DNA of 64,000 bases from Virgibacillus sp. NKC19-3 (GTDB taxonomy: Bacteria; Bacillota; Bacilli; Bacillales; Amphibacillaceae). The translations under genes were made by a program, and so were the position numbers. A model generated the notes under the pieces. That model did no database searches, was not told where the DNA came from, and worked only from the letters and a program-made list of their open reading frames with translations. Numbering within the stretch: position 1 is the first letter of the stretch; the number at the start of each line of letters is the position of its first letter. Positions 1 through 9,075 of this stretch are shown one piece after another. The stretch is from assembly GCF_019837165.1 (NCBI RefSeq), contig NZ_JAGYHC010000001.1, positions 1,798,001 to 1,862,000 on the forward strand, written 5' to 3'.

Positions 1-417
1 ATCCAGTACAATAACGATGTTCGCATTCTTTAATTCATGGCGCTTTGTGGTCAAACGACCATAATAATGAAGATTTTGCGTTGAAATGGATTTATTTTTT
101 AATTGCTTTGTTGTATGCGTTTTTGCTATGATATTACCTTGCATCCAGTTACGCACTTCCTCTTTCGTCAATGAATCATGCGTTTCAAGTAATCCATCTT
201 TATGGGGTTCTTTCAAGGTTAATTGATATACGCCGTTTTTTTCTCTAATTCGCAGGGCGCATCCATTCTTTTTCAATGCAAAGTCGGTTGTCTCAAAGTA
301 ATAATTTGTTTGAGTTTGGCTATATTCAGGAAAAGGTAAATGGTATAATAGGCGATCAAATTCATCTTTTGTTAACATATTTTTATATTCAATTTCAATT
401 TCTTGAGCCATTGGCAA
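1..417 (-). CDS. yjbK: CYTH-domain protein (YjbK-like), 3' end outside window
   Basis: Partial gene running off the left edge; about 139 residues are visible. Near the N-terminus it has the EIEIEYK signature (ExExK) that defines the CYTH/triphosphate tunnel metalloenzyme fold, which binds triphosphorylated substrates and divalent metal. Further basic and acidic strands (ALRIREK, QLTLKEP) fit the tunnel walls. The start is probably TTG at 417, seven bases after a GGAGG at 425-429; the ATG at 411 lies 13 bases from it. The gene is divergent from relQ, as in B. subtilis yjbK/yjbM. Its physiological substrate is not settled in this family. Confidence 0.85.
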   Translation of the reverse strand, partial: MPMAQEIEIEYKNMLTKDEFDRLLYHLPFPEYSQTQTNYYFETTDFALKKNGCALRIREKNGVYQLTLKEPHKDGLLETHDSLTKEEVRNWMQGNIIAKTHTTKQLKNKSISTQNLHYYGRLTTKRHELKNANIVIVLD

Positions 418-547
418 AATGAAACCTCCTTATTTAAGGCGTATCGTTAGTATCGATTATGCAGAAGAAGAGGTGCATATGCAATGATTAGCCATTTTCG
501 TATGTTATAATAAAATAAGTTTGAGATGAATGATAGGCGGTGTTGAC

Positions 548-1156
548 TTGAATTGGAAAGCGTTACTTGCACCATATGCACAAGTTGTTGAAGAATTGAA
601 AGTGAAACTAAAAGGAATGCGAACACAATTTGAATATGAATCCAGTGATTCACCGATTGAATTTGTTACAGGCAGGGTAAAACCGGTCGCCAGCATATTG
701 GAAAAAGCGGAAACGAGACAAATATCGTTGGAAAACCTAGAAAAAGAGATGCAGGATATCGCGGGAGTTCGTGTGGTCTGTCAATTTGTTGATGATATAT
801 ATACCATTGTTACGATGCTACGGGCACGAAAGGATTTATCTATCTTAGAAGAAAAAGATTATGTCTCTGAAAAGAAAGACAGTGGTTATCGTTCTTACCA
901 CATGATCATCGAATATCCGGTCGAAACCATTATGGGAGTTAAGATGATTATTGCGGAGATCCAAATACGTACCTTGGCAATGAATTTCTGGGCAACAAAC
1001 GAACATTCTCTAAATTATAAGTATAAGGGTCAAATACCTAAAGAGATTAAAGGAAGATTACAGCGTGCTGCAGAGGCGGCTTTTAAATTAGATGAAGAAA
1101 TGTCCAAAATAAAAAATGAAGTACAGGAAGCCAAACGGATTTTCCACCGGAAGTAA
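548..1156 (+). CDS. relQ: Small alarmone synthetase, GTP pyrophosphokinase RelQ (YjbM)
   Basis: Single-domain RelA/SpoT synthetase of about 202 residues that transfers pyrophosphate from ATP to GDP or GTP to make (p)ppGpp. Family motifs seen include [16 protein letters not shown], the [16 protein letters not shown] strand, the SGYRSYH substrate loop and [13 protein letters not shown]. There is no hydrolase, TGS or ACT domain, which separates it from long Rel. A TTG at 548 preceded by AGGCGG at seven bases gives a start matching the usual N-terminus (NWK..LAPY); the in-frame ATG at 530 has no good ribosome site. It is followed by NAD kinase after 34 bases, probably one operon. Confidence 0.92.
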   Translation: MNWKALLAPYAQVVEELKVKLKGMRTQFEYESSDSPIEFVTGRVKPVASILEKAETRQISLENLEKEMQDIAGVRVVCQFVDDIYTIVTMLRARKDLSILEEKDYVSEKKDSGYRSYHMIIEYPVETIMGVKMIIAEIQIRTLAMNFWATNEHSLNYKYKGQIPKEIKGRLQRAAEAAFKLDEEMSKIKNEVQEAKRIFHRK

Positions 1157-1190
1157 GTATAAGCCGGGGAGACGAGGAGGAGGGAAGCAA

Positions 1191-2000
1191 ATGAAATTTA
1201 AAATCGTATCCAAAGGGGATGAAAAATCCAATGCGATTAAAGCAACTATGAAACAGTATCTTACTGACTTTCAGCTAGAATATGACAGAGAAAGGCCGGA
1301 TCTTGTTATTTCAGTTGGTGGGGATGGAACATTTCTAGAGGCATTTCACAGATATTTACATTGCCTCGAATCGACGGCTTTTATTGGCATACATACAGGA
1401 CATTTGGGCTTTTACGCGGATTGGACACCTGAGGAAGTTGAGAAATTAATTATTGAAATTGCAAAAACGCCATATCAGATCGTGGAATATCCATTATTGG
1501 AAGTGATCATCCGTCCTAAATCAGGTGGGAAGGAAGAGAGTTTTCTTGCTTTGAACGAAACGATGATCAAAACAACAGAAGGCTCCGTTGTATTTGATGT
1601 GAAAATAAAGGGAGAGCATTTCGAAACATTTCGTGGAGATGGTTTATGTGTTTCAACCCCTTCAGGAAGTACGGCTTACAATAAAGCGCTTGGTGGAGGA
1701 ATTATCCATCCATCGCTTGAAGCGATACAGCTGACCGAAATGGCTTCCATAAATAATCGCGTGTTCCGTACAATCGGTTCTCCATTAATCTTACCTAAGC
1801 ATCATACCGCATTACTGGAACCGATGGTCGACAGGAGTTTTTTAATTGCGATTGATCATTTTACAGCGAATTTTACAAACGTCAAATCCATTGAATGTCG
1901 TGTAGCAAAAGAAAGGATACGATTTGCACGATTCAGACCTTTTCCTTTTTGGAACAGGGTTCGAGACTCATTTGTTGCAGATGACGACACGTCAGTATGA
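1191..2000 (+). CDS. nadK: NAD kinase
   Basis: ATP-dependent NAD kinase (PpnK/NadF family, 269 residues) that makes NADP from NAD in the cytosol. The diagnostic [10 protein letters not shown] motif is at residues 43-52, with the LNE substrate motif and the glycine-rich [11 protein letters not shown] segment further on. The ATG at 1191 is chosen because GAGGAGGGAAG lies just upstream; an upstream in-frame ATG at 1116 would overlap relQ by 40 bases. Its stop overlaps the ATG of the next gene (ATGA), so the two are probably translationally coupled. Confidence 0.95.
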   Translation: MKFKIVSKGDEKSNAIKATMKQYLTDFQLEYDRERPDLVISVGGDGTFLEAFHRYLHCLESTAFIGIHTGHLGFYADWTPEEVEKLIIEIAKTPYQIVEYPLLEVIIRPKSGGKEESFLALNETMIKTTEGSVVFDVKIKGEHFETFRGDGLCVSTPSGSTAYNKALGGGIIHPSLEAIQLTEMASINNRVFRTIGSPLILPKHHTALLEPMVDRSFLIAIDHFTANFTNVKSIECRVAKERIRFARFRPFPFWNRVRDSFVADDDTSV

Positions 2001-2899
2001 ATAGGAATGAATTAACGTGGATCATCAGTCAAGAGCATGACGGCATGCTTATACGTGATTACTTACAACGTATTCGAGGATTCTCAAGAAAAATGATCAA
2101 AACAGTGAAATTCAATGGTGGAAAGATTTTCGTTAACGGATCTATTCAAAATGTGCGCTACCTTTTATCAACTGGTGATGCATTGTTTGTACAATTTCCT
2201 GAAGAGAAAATTGGAGATAATATAAAACCGGAAGATATGGAGCTCACCATCGTATATGAAGATGAATTTATCATCGTCATTAATAAGCCTGCTGGGATTC
2301 CAACAATTCCATCTATGAAACACCCGTCAGGAACGGTTGTAAATGGAGTATTAGGTTATTATAAAAAGAATAATATCCCTTACACGGTCCATATTGTTAC
2401 AAGGCTTGACATGAATACCTCCGGACTTGTTTTAATCGCAAAACACCGATGGAGTCATTCATTGCTTTCTGCCTCCCAGAAGTCCGGAAAAATATATCGG
2501 AAATATAAAGCTGTGATTGAAGGGCATCTTATGAAGAAAGAAGGGACGATAGACGCTCCTATTGGTCGGAAAGATGATTCTATTATTAAACGTACCGTGA
2601 CCGAGACAGGGAAAAGAGCGGTAACCCATTATAAGGTTATTCGTGAACTCTCGGATCACTCTTTTATCGAGGCTGAATTGGAAACAGGTAGAACGCATCA
2701 AATTCGTGTACACTTTTCTCATTTCGCCTCGCCGATTGCCGGAGATGATTTATATGGTGGATCTACAGAAAAAATAGGGCGACAGGCATTGCATTGTTTT
2801 GAAATCAGCGTGGAACATCCGTTAACAAAGGAAATGATGGCCTTTCAAGCACCCCTTTTAGAGGATATGACAAGGTTGATTACGATGGAAAAGATCTAA
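1997..2899 (+). CDS. yjbO: RluD-family RNA pseudouridine synthase (YjbO)
   Basis: Pseudouridine synthase of 300 residues. An S4-like N-terminal region (about 15-70, with GGKIFVNG) precedes the catalytic domain, whose RLDMNTSGL motif supplies the catalytic Asp (about residue 138). The usual HRLD is TRLD here, a substitution seen in some branches of the family. The C-terminal GRTHQIRVH motif is intact. The target uridine in rRNA or tRNA cannot be told from sequence. It is the last gene of the relQ-nadK-yjbO operon. Its 3' end overlaps the 3' end of convergent prpE by 20 bases. Confidence 0.9.
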   Translation: MNRNELTWIISQEHDGMLIRDYLQRIRGFSRKMIKTVKFNGGKIFVNGSIQNVRYLLSTGDALFVQFPEEKIGDNIKPEDMELTIVYEDEFIIVINKPAGIPTIPSMKHPSGTVVNGVLGYYKKNNIPYTVHIVTRLDMNTSGLVLIAKHRWSHSLLSASQKSGKIYRKYKAVIEGHLMKKEGTIDAPIGRKDDSIIKRTVTETGKRAVTHYKVIRELSDHSFIEAELETGRTHQIRVHFSHFASPIAGDDLYGGSTEKIGRQALHCFEISVEHPLTKEMMAFQAPLLEDMTRLITMEKI

Positions 2900-3623
2900 A
2901 TTTATCAGCCATATATGGCTGATTCGATGGAACGGCTATTATTTTCTCTTCAGGTAAACGAAAGGCGCTTAGCGCATTACCGAATACACATCCTGTATCG
3001 ATGTTGATGGTTTTATTTACAATGCGCGGTTTATTCACAGGAGTGTGTCCATACACAATCCATTCGCTGCCGTGATAGTCTTGCGCCCAGTCTTTGCGTA
3101 TCGGACGACCATGCATATCAGTATTACCAGTAACATCACCATAAAGAACAAAGCTTTCTACTTTTTTATCTGCATGACCAATATAAGATTCTTTTATGCC
3201 CGCATGTGCTACAATTGCCTGTACTTCTGGGATCTGCAGGTAGAGAGGGGCTTGCTCAACCAATGTCATGAATTTTCTTTTAATGCGTTCCTGTTCTTTC
3301 TTGCTACAAGCGTTGTATTCTGCAACTGTGGTCTCCAGTCCATGACGGATTTGAACATTGTTTCCCAAAAAGTAACGATACAGCTTGTTGCAATGGTTGC
3401 CAGGTACATATTTTGCTTTATGGTGTACGACGACCATATCATAAATAAGGTTGATAACCTGGATTGAAGCAGGGCCTCTGTCAGTGATATCTCCTAGAAA
3501 TATAGGAATCCTTGCATCAGGATGGATATAAATCTTATTTTGTTTCCAGTAGCCCAATGCCTTAAACAGTTCATGCAATTCTTCCGTGCAGCCATGCACA
3601 TCACCAATAACATCAATTTTCAT
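2880..3623 (-). CDS. prpE: Bis(5'-nucleosyl)-tetraphosphatase PrpE
   Basis: Calcineurin-like metallophosphatase of about 247 residues. All metal-binding blocks are visible: GDVHG near the N-terminus, GDITDRG, GNH, and later GH...H (IVYGHTP). In B. subtilis PrpE hydrolyses diadenosine tetraphosphate and affects spore germination. Four candidate starts lie close together (GTG 3635, ATG 3629, 3626, 3623); AAGGTGG at 3632-3638 best serves the ATG at 3623. The gene is convergent with yjbO and overlaps its end, leaving no room for a separate terminator between them. Confidence 0.9.
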   Translation of the reverse strand: MKIDVIGDVHGCTEELHELFKALGYWKQNKIYIHPDARIPIFLGDITDRGPASIQVINLIYDMVVVHHKAKYVPGNHCNKLYRYFLGNNVQIRHGLETTVAEYNACSKKEQERIKRKFMTLVEQAPLYLQIPEVQAIVAHAGIKESYIGHADKKVESFVLYGDVTGNTDMHGRPIRKDWAQDYHGSEWIVYGHTPVNKPRIVNKTINIDTGCVFGNALSAFRLPEEKIIAVPSNQPYMADKFRSFPS

Positions 3624-3753
3624 CATCATTTCCACCTTGTCTTATTTTTAAGTTCACGTCATATAGTGTTGATTAAGATGCGTATATGTATAAGTGTACA
3701 TGAGTTTAAATCATTTTTTAAGTAAATTTTTAGTGTAGAAAGGATGTGATGAA

Positions 3754-5136
3754 ATGGATTCAACGAACAATTATAATGAAAATGATGATGTAACATATAC
3801 AGAGCATTGGGAAAAGTTGCAAGTAGCATTAAAAGAGGAAGAAACGGCAGATTTTCGCAATGAATTTCTGGACTTGCATCCATATGATCAGGCTGTGTTT
3901 TTTTTCGAACAGTCCAAAGAAACCCGCTTGCAAATATATACCTATTTATCTCCGGAAGAAGTAGCAGAAATGATGGAAAACATTGAGTTAGACGATACGA
4001 AGATCTTTTTTGCGGAAATGGATCCACGTTTTGCGTCGATGGTGCTAGCGGAAATGGCAGCAGATAATGCAGTAGATATATTGAATGAACTGGATAAAGA
4101 TCAGGTGGCCAGTTTTTTAACAATTATGGATAAACCTGCCGCCGAAGAGATTAAACAATTGTTGCATTATGAAGAAAAAACAGCCGGAAGTATTATGACA
4201 ACTGAATTTATAGCTATTATGAAAACAAAGACGGTTAAACAAGCTATGCATCAATTAAAAGAGGAAGCACCAGATGCAGAAACGATTTATTATATATATG
4301 TGTTGGATGAAGATAAATGTTTAGTCGGTGTGCTCTCGTTACGTGATTTAATTATAGCGGATGAAGATGTTCATATTGAAGCAGTGATGAGCGAGAAAAT
4401 TGTTTCCGTATCTGTGGCGAAAGACCAGGAAGATGTCGCCCAAATGATCCGAGATTATGATTTTCTAGCAGTGCCGGTTGTTGATTTTCAAGATCATTTA
4501 CTTGGCATTATTACCGTTGATGATATTCTGGATGTTATGCATGAGGAAGCAAGCGAAGATTACTCCAAGTTGGCAGCTGTGGCTGATACGGACAGTCGCG
4601 ATGATAGTGTGTTTATTTCAGCAAAGAAACGTCTCCCATGGCTGATTATCTTATTATTTTTAGGTATGTTTACCGCAAGCTTAATTGGGCAATTTGAAGA
4701 TGCGCTTGAGCAGGTTGCTGTATTGGCTGTGTTTATTCCGTTGATTGCCGGAATGGCAGGAAATACGGGGACTCAGGCACTTGCAGTAGCTGTAAGAGGT
4801 CTGTCAACGGGGGATTATGGAAAGCAAAAGAAATCCAAATTGTTCTTGAGAGAAGCAGGGACTGGGTTGATCAATGGTATAGTATGTGGCATATTGATCA
4901 CTATTGTTATTTATCTGTGGCAAGGGGATATTTTTCTTGGATTGCTGGTAGGAATTTCGATCATGGCTACGTTAATTGTAGCAACGCTTGCAGGATCGAT
5001 ACTTCCAATTTTAATGCACCGTTTTAACATAGACCCTGCAGTAGCATCAGGACCATTTATTACAACGATCAATGACATTATTTCCATTTTGATCTATTTT
5101 GGCATGGCAACCACGTTTATGGATTTTTTGATTTAA
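3754..5136 (+). CDS. mgtE: Magnesium transporter MgtE
   Basis: Complete MgtE channel of 460 residues. The acidic cytoplasmic N domain (about 30-130) is followed by two CBS repeats (about 135-255) that sense Mg2+, and then a five-helix membrane domain (about 285-460) with the conserved PLIAGMAGNTGTQ pore segment. The leader from prpE to the ATG is only about 118 bases and shows no M-box riboswitch fold. A strong hairpin terminator follows directly, so the gene is probably monocistronic. Confidence 0.95.
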   Translation: MDSTNNYNENDDVTYTEHWEKLQVALKEEETADFRNEFLDLHPYDQAVFFFEQSKETRLQIYTYLSPEEVAEMMENIELDDTKIFFAEMDPRFASMVLAEMAADNAVDILNELDKDQVASFLTIMDKPAAEEIKQLLHYEEKTAGSIMTTEFIAIMKTKTVKQAMHQLKEEAPDAETIYYIYVLDEDKCLVGVLSLRDLIIADEDVHIEAVMSEKIVSVSVAKDQEDVAQMIRDYDFLAVPVVDFQDHLLGIITVDDILDVMHEEASEDYSKLAAVADTDSRDDSVFISAKKRLPWLIILLFLGMFTASLIGQFEDALEQVAVLAVFIPLIAGMAGNTGTQALAVAVRGLSTGDYGKQKKSKLFLREAGTGLINGIVCGILITIVIYLWQGDIFLGLLVGISIMATLIVATLAGSILPILMHRFNIDPAVASGPFITTINDIISILIYFGMATTFMDFLI

Positions 5137-5144
5137 CATGAAGG

Positions 5145-5172
5145 AAGCATCTCTTTACAGGGATGCTTTTTA
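5145..5172 (+). terminator. Intrinsic terminator of mgtE
   Basis: A seven-base stem (AAGCATC / GATGCTT) with a short loop is followed by a T run, nine bases after the mgtE stop. Confidence 0.8.
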
Positions 5173-5341
5173 TATAGCGTGTGGAGAATCGACTCCCAGC
5201 ATGAAAGTCACATCAAAGAGGAGAAAGAATCGACCGCAGGGCTAGAGAAAAGAACCCACGTAGACAGTCCCCTTAAGAACACATTTCAATTCCTGGGTTC
5301 ATATAATGGGGTGACGCATTTTATAAAGGAGAGGTTATCGA

Positions 5342-5866
5342 ATGAGAAAGAAGAAATTTGCGAAGGACCCATTGCTATACATTCATCAACCATCTACAAA
5401 AACACCAAAAGCGCCAATGCAGCATAATTATACGTCACCTCAAAGAAAGCGAAATAAAGAAGTGGAAGCTAGTACAGCAGATCCACAGACGCAATATGTT
5501 CCAAAAAAGTCACTGAATCGAAGTTTTTACAAGGAAGAAGCACTTTATTTTGATGAAATGGAATCGGAAGTGGAAACAAATGAAAGTGAAGAAAACGAAG
5601 ATGATGAGGATAAAGAACCTATAGATGAAGAAAAAACGGAAAAAAGATTTAAAGATATGACATTGGATGAGAAGGTTGCTTATTTTGTAGATGCTCCGGA
5701 GTATGCGCCGAAATTAAGGTGTGAAGTCAAAACAGAGAAAAGGTCCTATCGTGGTGTCATTACAGACTCAAATGATGATGAGGTATTTATTCGAGTAGGG
5801 AAACGTTCTTCTAGTACAGCAGTTCCGATGGAAGAAATCATATCGATCCGATTGTTAGGATTTTAA
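5342..5866 (+). CDS. cotO: Spore coat protein CotO
   Basis: A 174-residue protein with the CotO-family layout: a short basic N-terminus ending in PLLYIHQP, a very acidic low-complexity middle (about residues 75-105, rich in Glu and Asp), and a conserved C-terminal domain beginning FKDMTLDEKV and ending in a small beta fold. CotO is a morphogenetic factor of the outer coat and crust and works with CotE, CotY and CotZ. AAAGGAGAGG precedes the ATG at 5342. Upstream, CATATAATG preceded by AC at 17 bases loosely resembles a sigma-K promoter. The gene faces cotY/Z across a shared terminator, as in B. subtilis. Confidence 0.85.
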   Translation: MRKKKFAKDPLLYIHQPSTKTPKAPMQHNYTSPQRKRNKEVEASTADPQTQYVPKKSLNRSFYKEEALYFDEMESEVETNESEENEDDEDKEPIDEEKTEKRFKDMTLDEKVAYFVDAPEYAPKLRCEVKTEKRSYRGVITDSNDDEVFIRVGKRSSSTAVPMEEIISIRLLGF

Positions 5867-5875
5867 TGAAAAAAT

Positions 5876-5925
5876 ACACCAGGGAAAGGAGGAGGATTTC
5901 CCCCTTTTCAATGGTGTCATTTTTA
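5876..5925. terminator. Bidirectional terminator between cotO and cotY/Z
   Basis: Imperfect long hairpin: ACACCA pairs with TGGTGT, and an inner G/A-rich arm pairs with CCCCCTTTTC. It is followed by a T-rich stretch and lies between convergent genes. Confidence 0.65.
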
Positions 5926-5939
5926 TTTTATCTTGTTAG

Positions 5940-6395
5940 TTAAAGTGCATTTACTGCTGGCAGGCAAGTAACATGGCAGAAGCAGCTAACATCTACAGTC
6001 ATGCAGATACCAGTAGCAAGTAATGGTTTTGTATCTTGCTCACACGGGCTTTTCGGATCTCTGTTTCCATCTTTCGGATCTCTTAATAGCTCCAGTGTTG
6101 CACAGCAATCTTTTGTTACTTTTTTCACTCTAAAGTAGAAGCTCGATGTTATATCACCAATATCGTTCGGATTTGCACCATACCCTTTAAATGGCTTGCA
6201 ACCATCCTTACAATATAAAATGATTGGTACTGTATCCAAACCATTACTATTATCTGATTCACCCAGTAAGTCGTTAATCGATTGTTCGCAGCTTGTGTCA
6301 CAGCAATTCTCTACGACATCACTCTGCGCTTCTGAAATCTCTCTTAAAATGTCACATACACAGTTACCTGTGTCAAAATCTTTTCCACAACCCAT
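5940..6395 (-). CDS. cotZ: Cysteine-rich spore coat/crust protein, CotY/CotZ family
   Basis: A 151-residue protein with 15 cysteines spread over its length (for example MGCGKDFDTGNCVCDIL, ENCCDTSC, SCFCHVTC). This is the pattern of CotY/CotZ/ExsY proteins, which cross-link by disulfides into the outer spore shell. Only one family member is here, and cotX, cotV and cotW, which adjoin it in B. subtilis, are absent from the window. A good sigma-K-type promoter lies upstream, consistent with late mother-cell expression. CotY and CotZ cannot be told apart from this sequence alone. Confidence 0.88.
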   Translation of the reverse strand: MGCGKDFDTGNCVCDILREISEAQSDVVENCCDTSCEQSINDLLGESDNSNGLDTVPIILYCKDGCKPFKGYGANPNDIGDITSSFYFRVKKVTKDCCATLELLRDPKDGNRDPKSPCEQDTKPLLATGICMTVDVSCFCHVTCLPAVNAL

Positions 6396-6439
6396 GAATT
6401 ATAACCCCTTCCAAAGTGTATTGACTTAGTTGTCTTTAA

Positions 6440-6466
6440 TAGAATATGTGTTAAGACATGGATTGT
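6440..6466 (-). promoter_or_regulatory. Predicted sigma-K promoter of cotY/Z
   Basis: On the minus strand, AC (6466-6465) is followed after 16 bases by CATATTCTA (6448-6440), fitting the sigma-K pattern AC-N16-CATAnnnTA. It lies about 45 bases upstream of the cotY/Z ATG. The match is by eye only. Confidence 0.45.
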
Positions 6467-6585
6467 GTGGGCGTTCAACTTAATTATCGAGATATTTAAC
6501 CTATCATTTTACAGGTAGGTGAACACACCAAGATACCAAAGTGACATAGAATAATAACGATCCATATTCGTTAGGAGTGATTCAA

Positions 6586-6789
6586 GTGTCGGATAAAAAA
6601 CAAGTTATCCATGTTAAGGATTTGGTGATTAAAGCGGATAACGTTCATATTGAGCGACCCCGTCATGATCCATTTTTTGGTCCTCTTCGGGGCGAACGTA
6701 ACGTTGATGTAAAATCATCGGATCGTAAAAACGATGATAAAGAAGAAAACAGTGAAAACAAACCTGATCGAAGGTCTTTCTGGTTTTAA
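6586..6789 (+). CDS. Small hydrophilic protein in the coat locus, unknown
   Basis: A 67-residue charged protein with a conserved-looking N-terminal beta segment (VIHVKDLVIKADNV), a middle DPFFGPLRG, and a basic/acidic tail ending in an aromatic FWF. There is no signal peptide or membrane segment. The GTG at 6586 lies nine bases after TAGGAG; the earlier in-frame GTG at 6577 touches the ribosome site. It sits divergent from cotY/Z and has its own terminator. Position suggests a sporulation or coat role, but this is inference only; I do not recognise the family with certainty. Confidence 0.7.
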   Translation: MSDKKQVIHVKDLVIKADNVHIERPRHDPFFGPLRGERNVDVKSSDRKNDDKEENSENKPDRRSFWF

Positions 6790-6800
6790 ACGCCATTTCA

Positions 6801-6842
6801 GCCACTTTTCTTTATGTTAAATAAGAAAAGTGGCATATTTTT
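6801..6842 (+). terminator. Intrinsic terminator
   Basis: Perfect 12-base stem GCCACTTTTCTT / AAGAAAAGTGGC, ten-base loop, then ATATTTTTT, 11 bases after the small coat-locus gene. Confidence 0.9.
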
Positions 6843-7037
6843 TCTTAAAATAGGGTAAATGCATACGTAAAAGGCCACTGTTGAGATGTGGTAATTTAGC
6901 GGTAACATCATATCAGTATAATAAACAAAATCGAATCAGTGCAGATAAACAAATCTTTTATTATGTGGAAACCCCATACTTTAGCTAGTGTTGTATAGAA
7001 ACGAATTACACAACTGCTTCAATGAGAGGCGGTGTTT

Positions 7038-7751
7038 TTAGACATCATACTTGTCATGGTTTCTATTTACAAATGGCAACACGAACAGCTTTTTATCCTT
7101 TATATATTCTGCATAAAATACATCTTCTACTGTATTGAAATCTTGCTCTTTTAATTGTTCTAACAGCCATTCTTCGGTGAGATTTTTCTCTTTTAGATTA
7201 TCGTAAATAATTTCGCCATCATTAATAAGTGATGTGGCAAGTTTAACATCTTGTGGTGAAGGTGAGACGTTCATATCACTCTTTGTAGGCGATTGGAAAG
7301 GTGATTTTTTTAAAACGGAAACAGTTCCGTTTGTTTCCAGTATGGCATGCTCGACTTCCTGAATTGAAAAAACATCTTTCGCTCGCAGTAAATTTTTTAG
7401 TTGATGAACATCAAGCTTATTCTTTTTCATCACATCCCGAATTAATTTACCGTTATAGATAATAATTGCTGGGCTTCCTTCTATGAGTGAACGTGTGCCT
7501 TTAAATTTCTGTGAAATAATTTCGGTTAAATATAATAAAGCCCCCCATAGTCCAATCACGAATGCTATTTGAGGTATTCCTGCTTTATCATCAAATAATG
7601 CATTCCCAACGAGTTCCCCTAAAATCAAGGATGCAATAAAATCAAAAGCTGTTAACTGTGAAATTTGAGTTTTCCCCAGTACTTTTGTCAATATAAATAA
7701 GGCAAAGAAGCCAAATAATGTTTCCCACAGCATTGGTAAATAATTTGTCAA
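7038..7751 (-). CDS. DUF421 membrane protein (YetF/YrbG-like)
   Basis: A 237-residue protein of the YetF type. Three membrane segments occupy about residues 8-80, followed by a cytoplasmic DUF421 domain containing the typical EGSPAIIIYNGKL...L strand-turn-helix segment. A charged C-terminal extension (about 160-237) ends in a short strand (KKLFVLPF). The start is TTG at 7751 with AGGGGG about nine bases upstream. Family members are linked to spore germination receptors and membrane assembly in some bacilli, but no function is certain here. Confidence 0.85.
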   Translation of the reverse strand: MTNYLPMLWETLFGFFALFILTKVLGKTQISQLTAFDFIASLILGELVGNALFDDKAGIPQIAFVIGLWGALLYLTEIISQKFKGTRSLIEGSPAIIIYNGKLIRDVMKKNKLDVHQLKNLLRAKDVFSIQEVEHAILETNGTVSVLKKSPFQSPTKSDMNVSPSPQDVKLATSLINDGEIIYDNLKEKNLTEEWLLEQLKEQDFNTVEDVFYAEYIKDKKLFVLPFVNRNHDKYDV

Positions 7752-7827
7752 TTTATATGTCCCCCTATAAACATTTACGCTTTAGCATTACCGAATAACG
7801 CGAAAGTCATTCATTTTCAACAAGCAA

Positions 7828-7866
7828 AAAAAGGGGTTCGTTATGATTTATAACGAACCCCTTTTT
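7828..7866 (-). terminator. Terminator of the yjcG-yjcF operon
   Basis: Perfect 17-base stem (AAAAAGGGGTTCGTTAT and its complement) with a five-base loop GATTT. A/T tracts flank both sides, so it could act in both directions. It follows the yjcF stop. Confidence 0.9.
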
Positions 7867-7888
7867 CGTATCTAGCTAGTCGAACTAA

Positions 7889-8317
7889 TTATTCGGATAA
7901 ATGTTTAACCATAGTCACATGTGGAATACCGGCATCCATAAATTCGCCGGAAACGACCTCATAACCTAGACGTTGATAAAATTTTACTGCGTGTGTTTGT
8001 GCATTTAATTTAGCTTTCCTATAACCTTTGCTTGAGATTACCTCTTCCATTTGACGGATAATCTTTGTCCCATGTGATTTACCGCGATGTTTCTTTAGTA
8101 TACAAATTCTCTCAAGCTTACCATAGTTGTCAGTAAATCGAAGACGGCTAGCTGCAATTGGTTCCTCGTCTTCATACCCAACAAAGTGGAGACATGTTTT
8201 GTCATGTTCGTCCACTTCTTCGTCAGGTGGAACTTTTTGTTCGTCAACAAATACAGTCATACGAACTTGATAAGCTTGATTTATGTCATTGCTGGTTTGG
8301 GCTAATTTAATATTCAC
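7889..8317 (-). CDS. yjcF: GNAT-family N-acetyltransferase YjcF
   Basis: A 142-residue single-domain acetyltransferase. Motif A is seen as RICILKKHRGKSHGTKII (acetyl-CoA pyrophosphate loop), followed by a helix and the NAQTHAVKFYQRLGYEV motif B. The substrate is unknown. Its start overlaps the yjcG stop by four bases, so the pair is translationally coupled. Size and gene order match B. subtilis yjcF-yjcG. Confidence 0.88.
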   Translation of the reverse strand: MNIKLAQTSNDINQAYQVRMTVFVDEQKVPPDEEVDEHDKTCLHFVGYEDEEPIAASRLRFTDNYGKLERICILKKHRGKSHGTKIIRQMEEVISSKGYRKAKLNAQTHAVKFYQRLGYEVVSGEFMDAGIPHVTMVKHLSE

Positions 8318-8832
8318 ACGTATTCCTTCCCAAATACAAATGTTTCATGCACCGACCATGAGCCATTATCCAATTGATATAACAGTTGAAACCGGTCAAT
8401 TTCATCTTCAAATTGAATGTTTTTCATTTTTAGGCTTCCAAATACGTCGGAATATTCATCATTAGCTAGCTCTTGTGCGATTGTTATATGGGGAACAAAG
8501 GAATATGATTGATTCTCAGGAAATTTACCTTGCTGCATTTTTTTATTTAGGTCGATAAGTTCTTGAATCGGTTCCACTTTGAAATAAATGGTGTTTGTGA
8601 CAGGGTAGAAGGTACTGACTTTGTTTACATTTATCGTAAAAGGTTCAAACTCGTTTGCTATCTTTTTCAACTCTGTCACCAGTTCTTCTATTTGCTTATC
8701 ATTCGCTTCAAAAGATTCTTTTAACGTAATATGTGGCGGTACTAAATCATATCGTGGATCATAGCGCATTCTGTACGAATTTGCCTCATCTTGTATTGAT
8801 TTTGATGGGAAAATAGCGATACCATATTTCAT
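8314..8832 (-). CDS. yjcG: 2'-5' RNA ligase/cyclic phosphodiesterase-like protein YjcG
   Basis: A 172-residue 2H phosphoesterase superfamily protein. Both signature H-x-T/S motifs are present: PPHITLKE near residue 49 and PHITIAQ near residue 113. The C-terminus (DRFQLLYQLDNGSW) is typical of the Bacillus YjcG group. The second of two tandem ATGs (8832) is preferred because it lies eight bases from AGGAGG and matches the usual MKYG N-terminus. The physiological RNA or nucleotide substrate is unknown. Confidence 0.9.
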   Translation of the reverse strand: MKYGIAIFPSKSIQDEANSYRMRYDPRYDLVPPHITLKESFEANDKQIEELVTELKKIANEFEPFTINVNKVSTFYPVTNTIYFKVEPIQELIDLNKKMQQGKFPENQSYSFVPHITIAQELANDEYSDVFGSLKMKNIQFEDEIDRFQLLYQLDNGSWSVHETFVFGKEYV

Positions 8833-9075
8833 CATTAAAACCTCCTATAATAGTAATGATTATTTTCGTGCTTACGCTATATGATGGATATGTTTGTTCT
8901 TAGCAGGTAAGAGAACATAAAAATTCCTATCTGCATGAGTGCGAGCTTTGTATCACTGTAAAGGTTGACGATAACAAGTCCTTTAAAGTGAATAAATGAA
9001 CATGGATTATATTTTATTATAACAGAAATCCCTATTAAATAGGAAGGTTATTTTTTGCAAGTTTTCTAAAACCCA

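Noticed and set aside
1116-1190. N-terminal extension of NAD kinase from ATG 1116
   Set aside because: It overlaps relQ by 40 bases and lacks a ribosome site, while ATG 1191 has an excellent one.
3636-3753. M-box magnesium riboswitch upstream of mgtE
   Set aside because: The leader is only about 118 bases and lacks the M-box core; none of the expected helices can be drawn.
5176-5300. Possible decayed copy of the dispersed repeat core (GGAGAATCGACTCCCAGC, then a G/A-rich tract)
   Set aside because: Only a short stretch resembles GGAGACTCCAGCGGGAGG and no terminal GAGGCTGGGAC is present; too weak without alignment.
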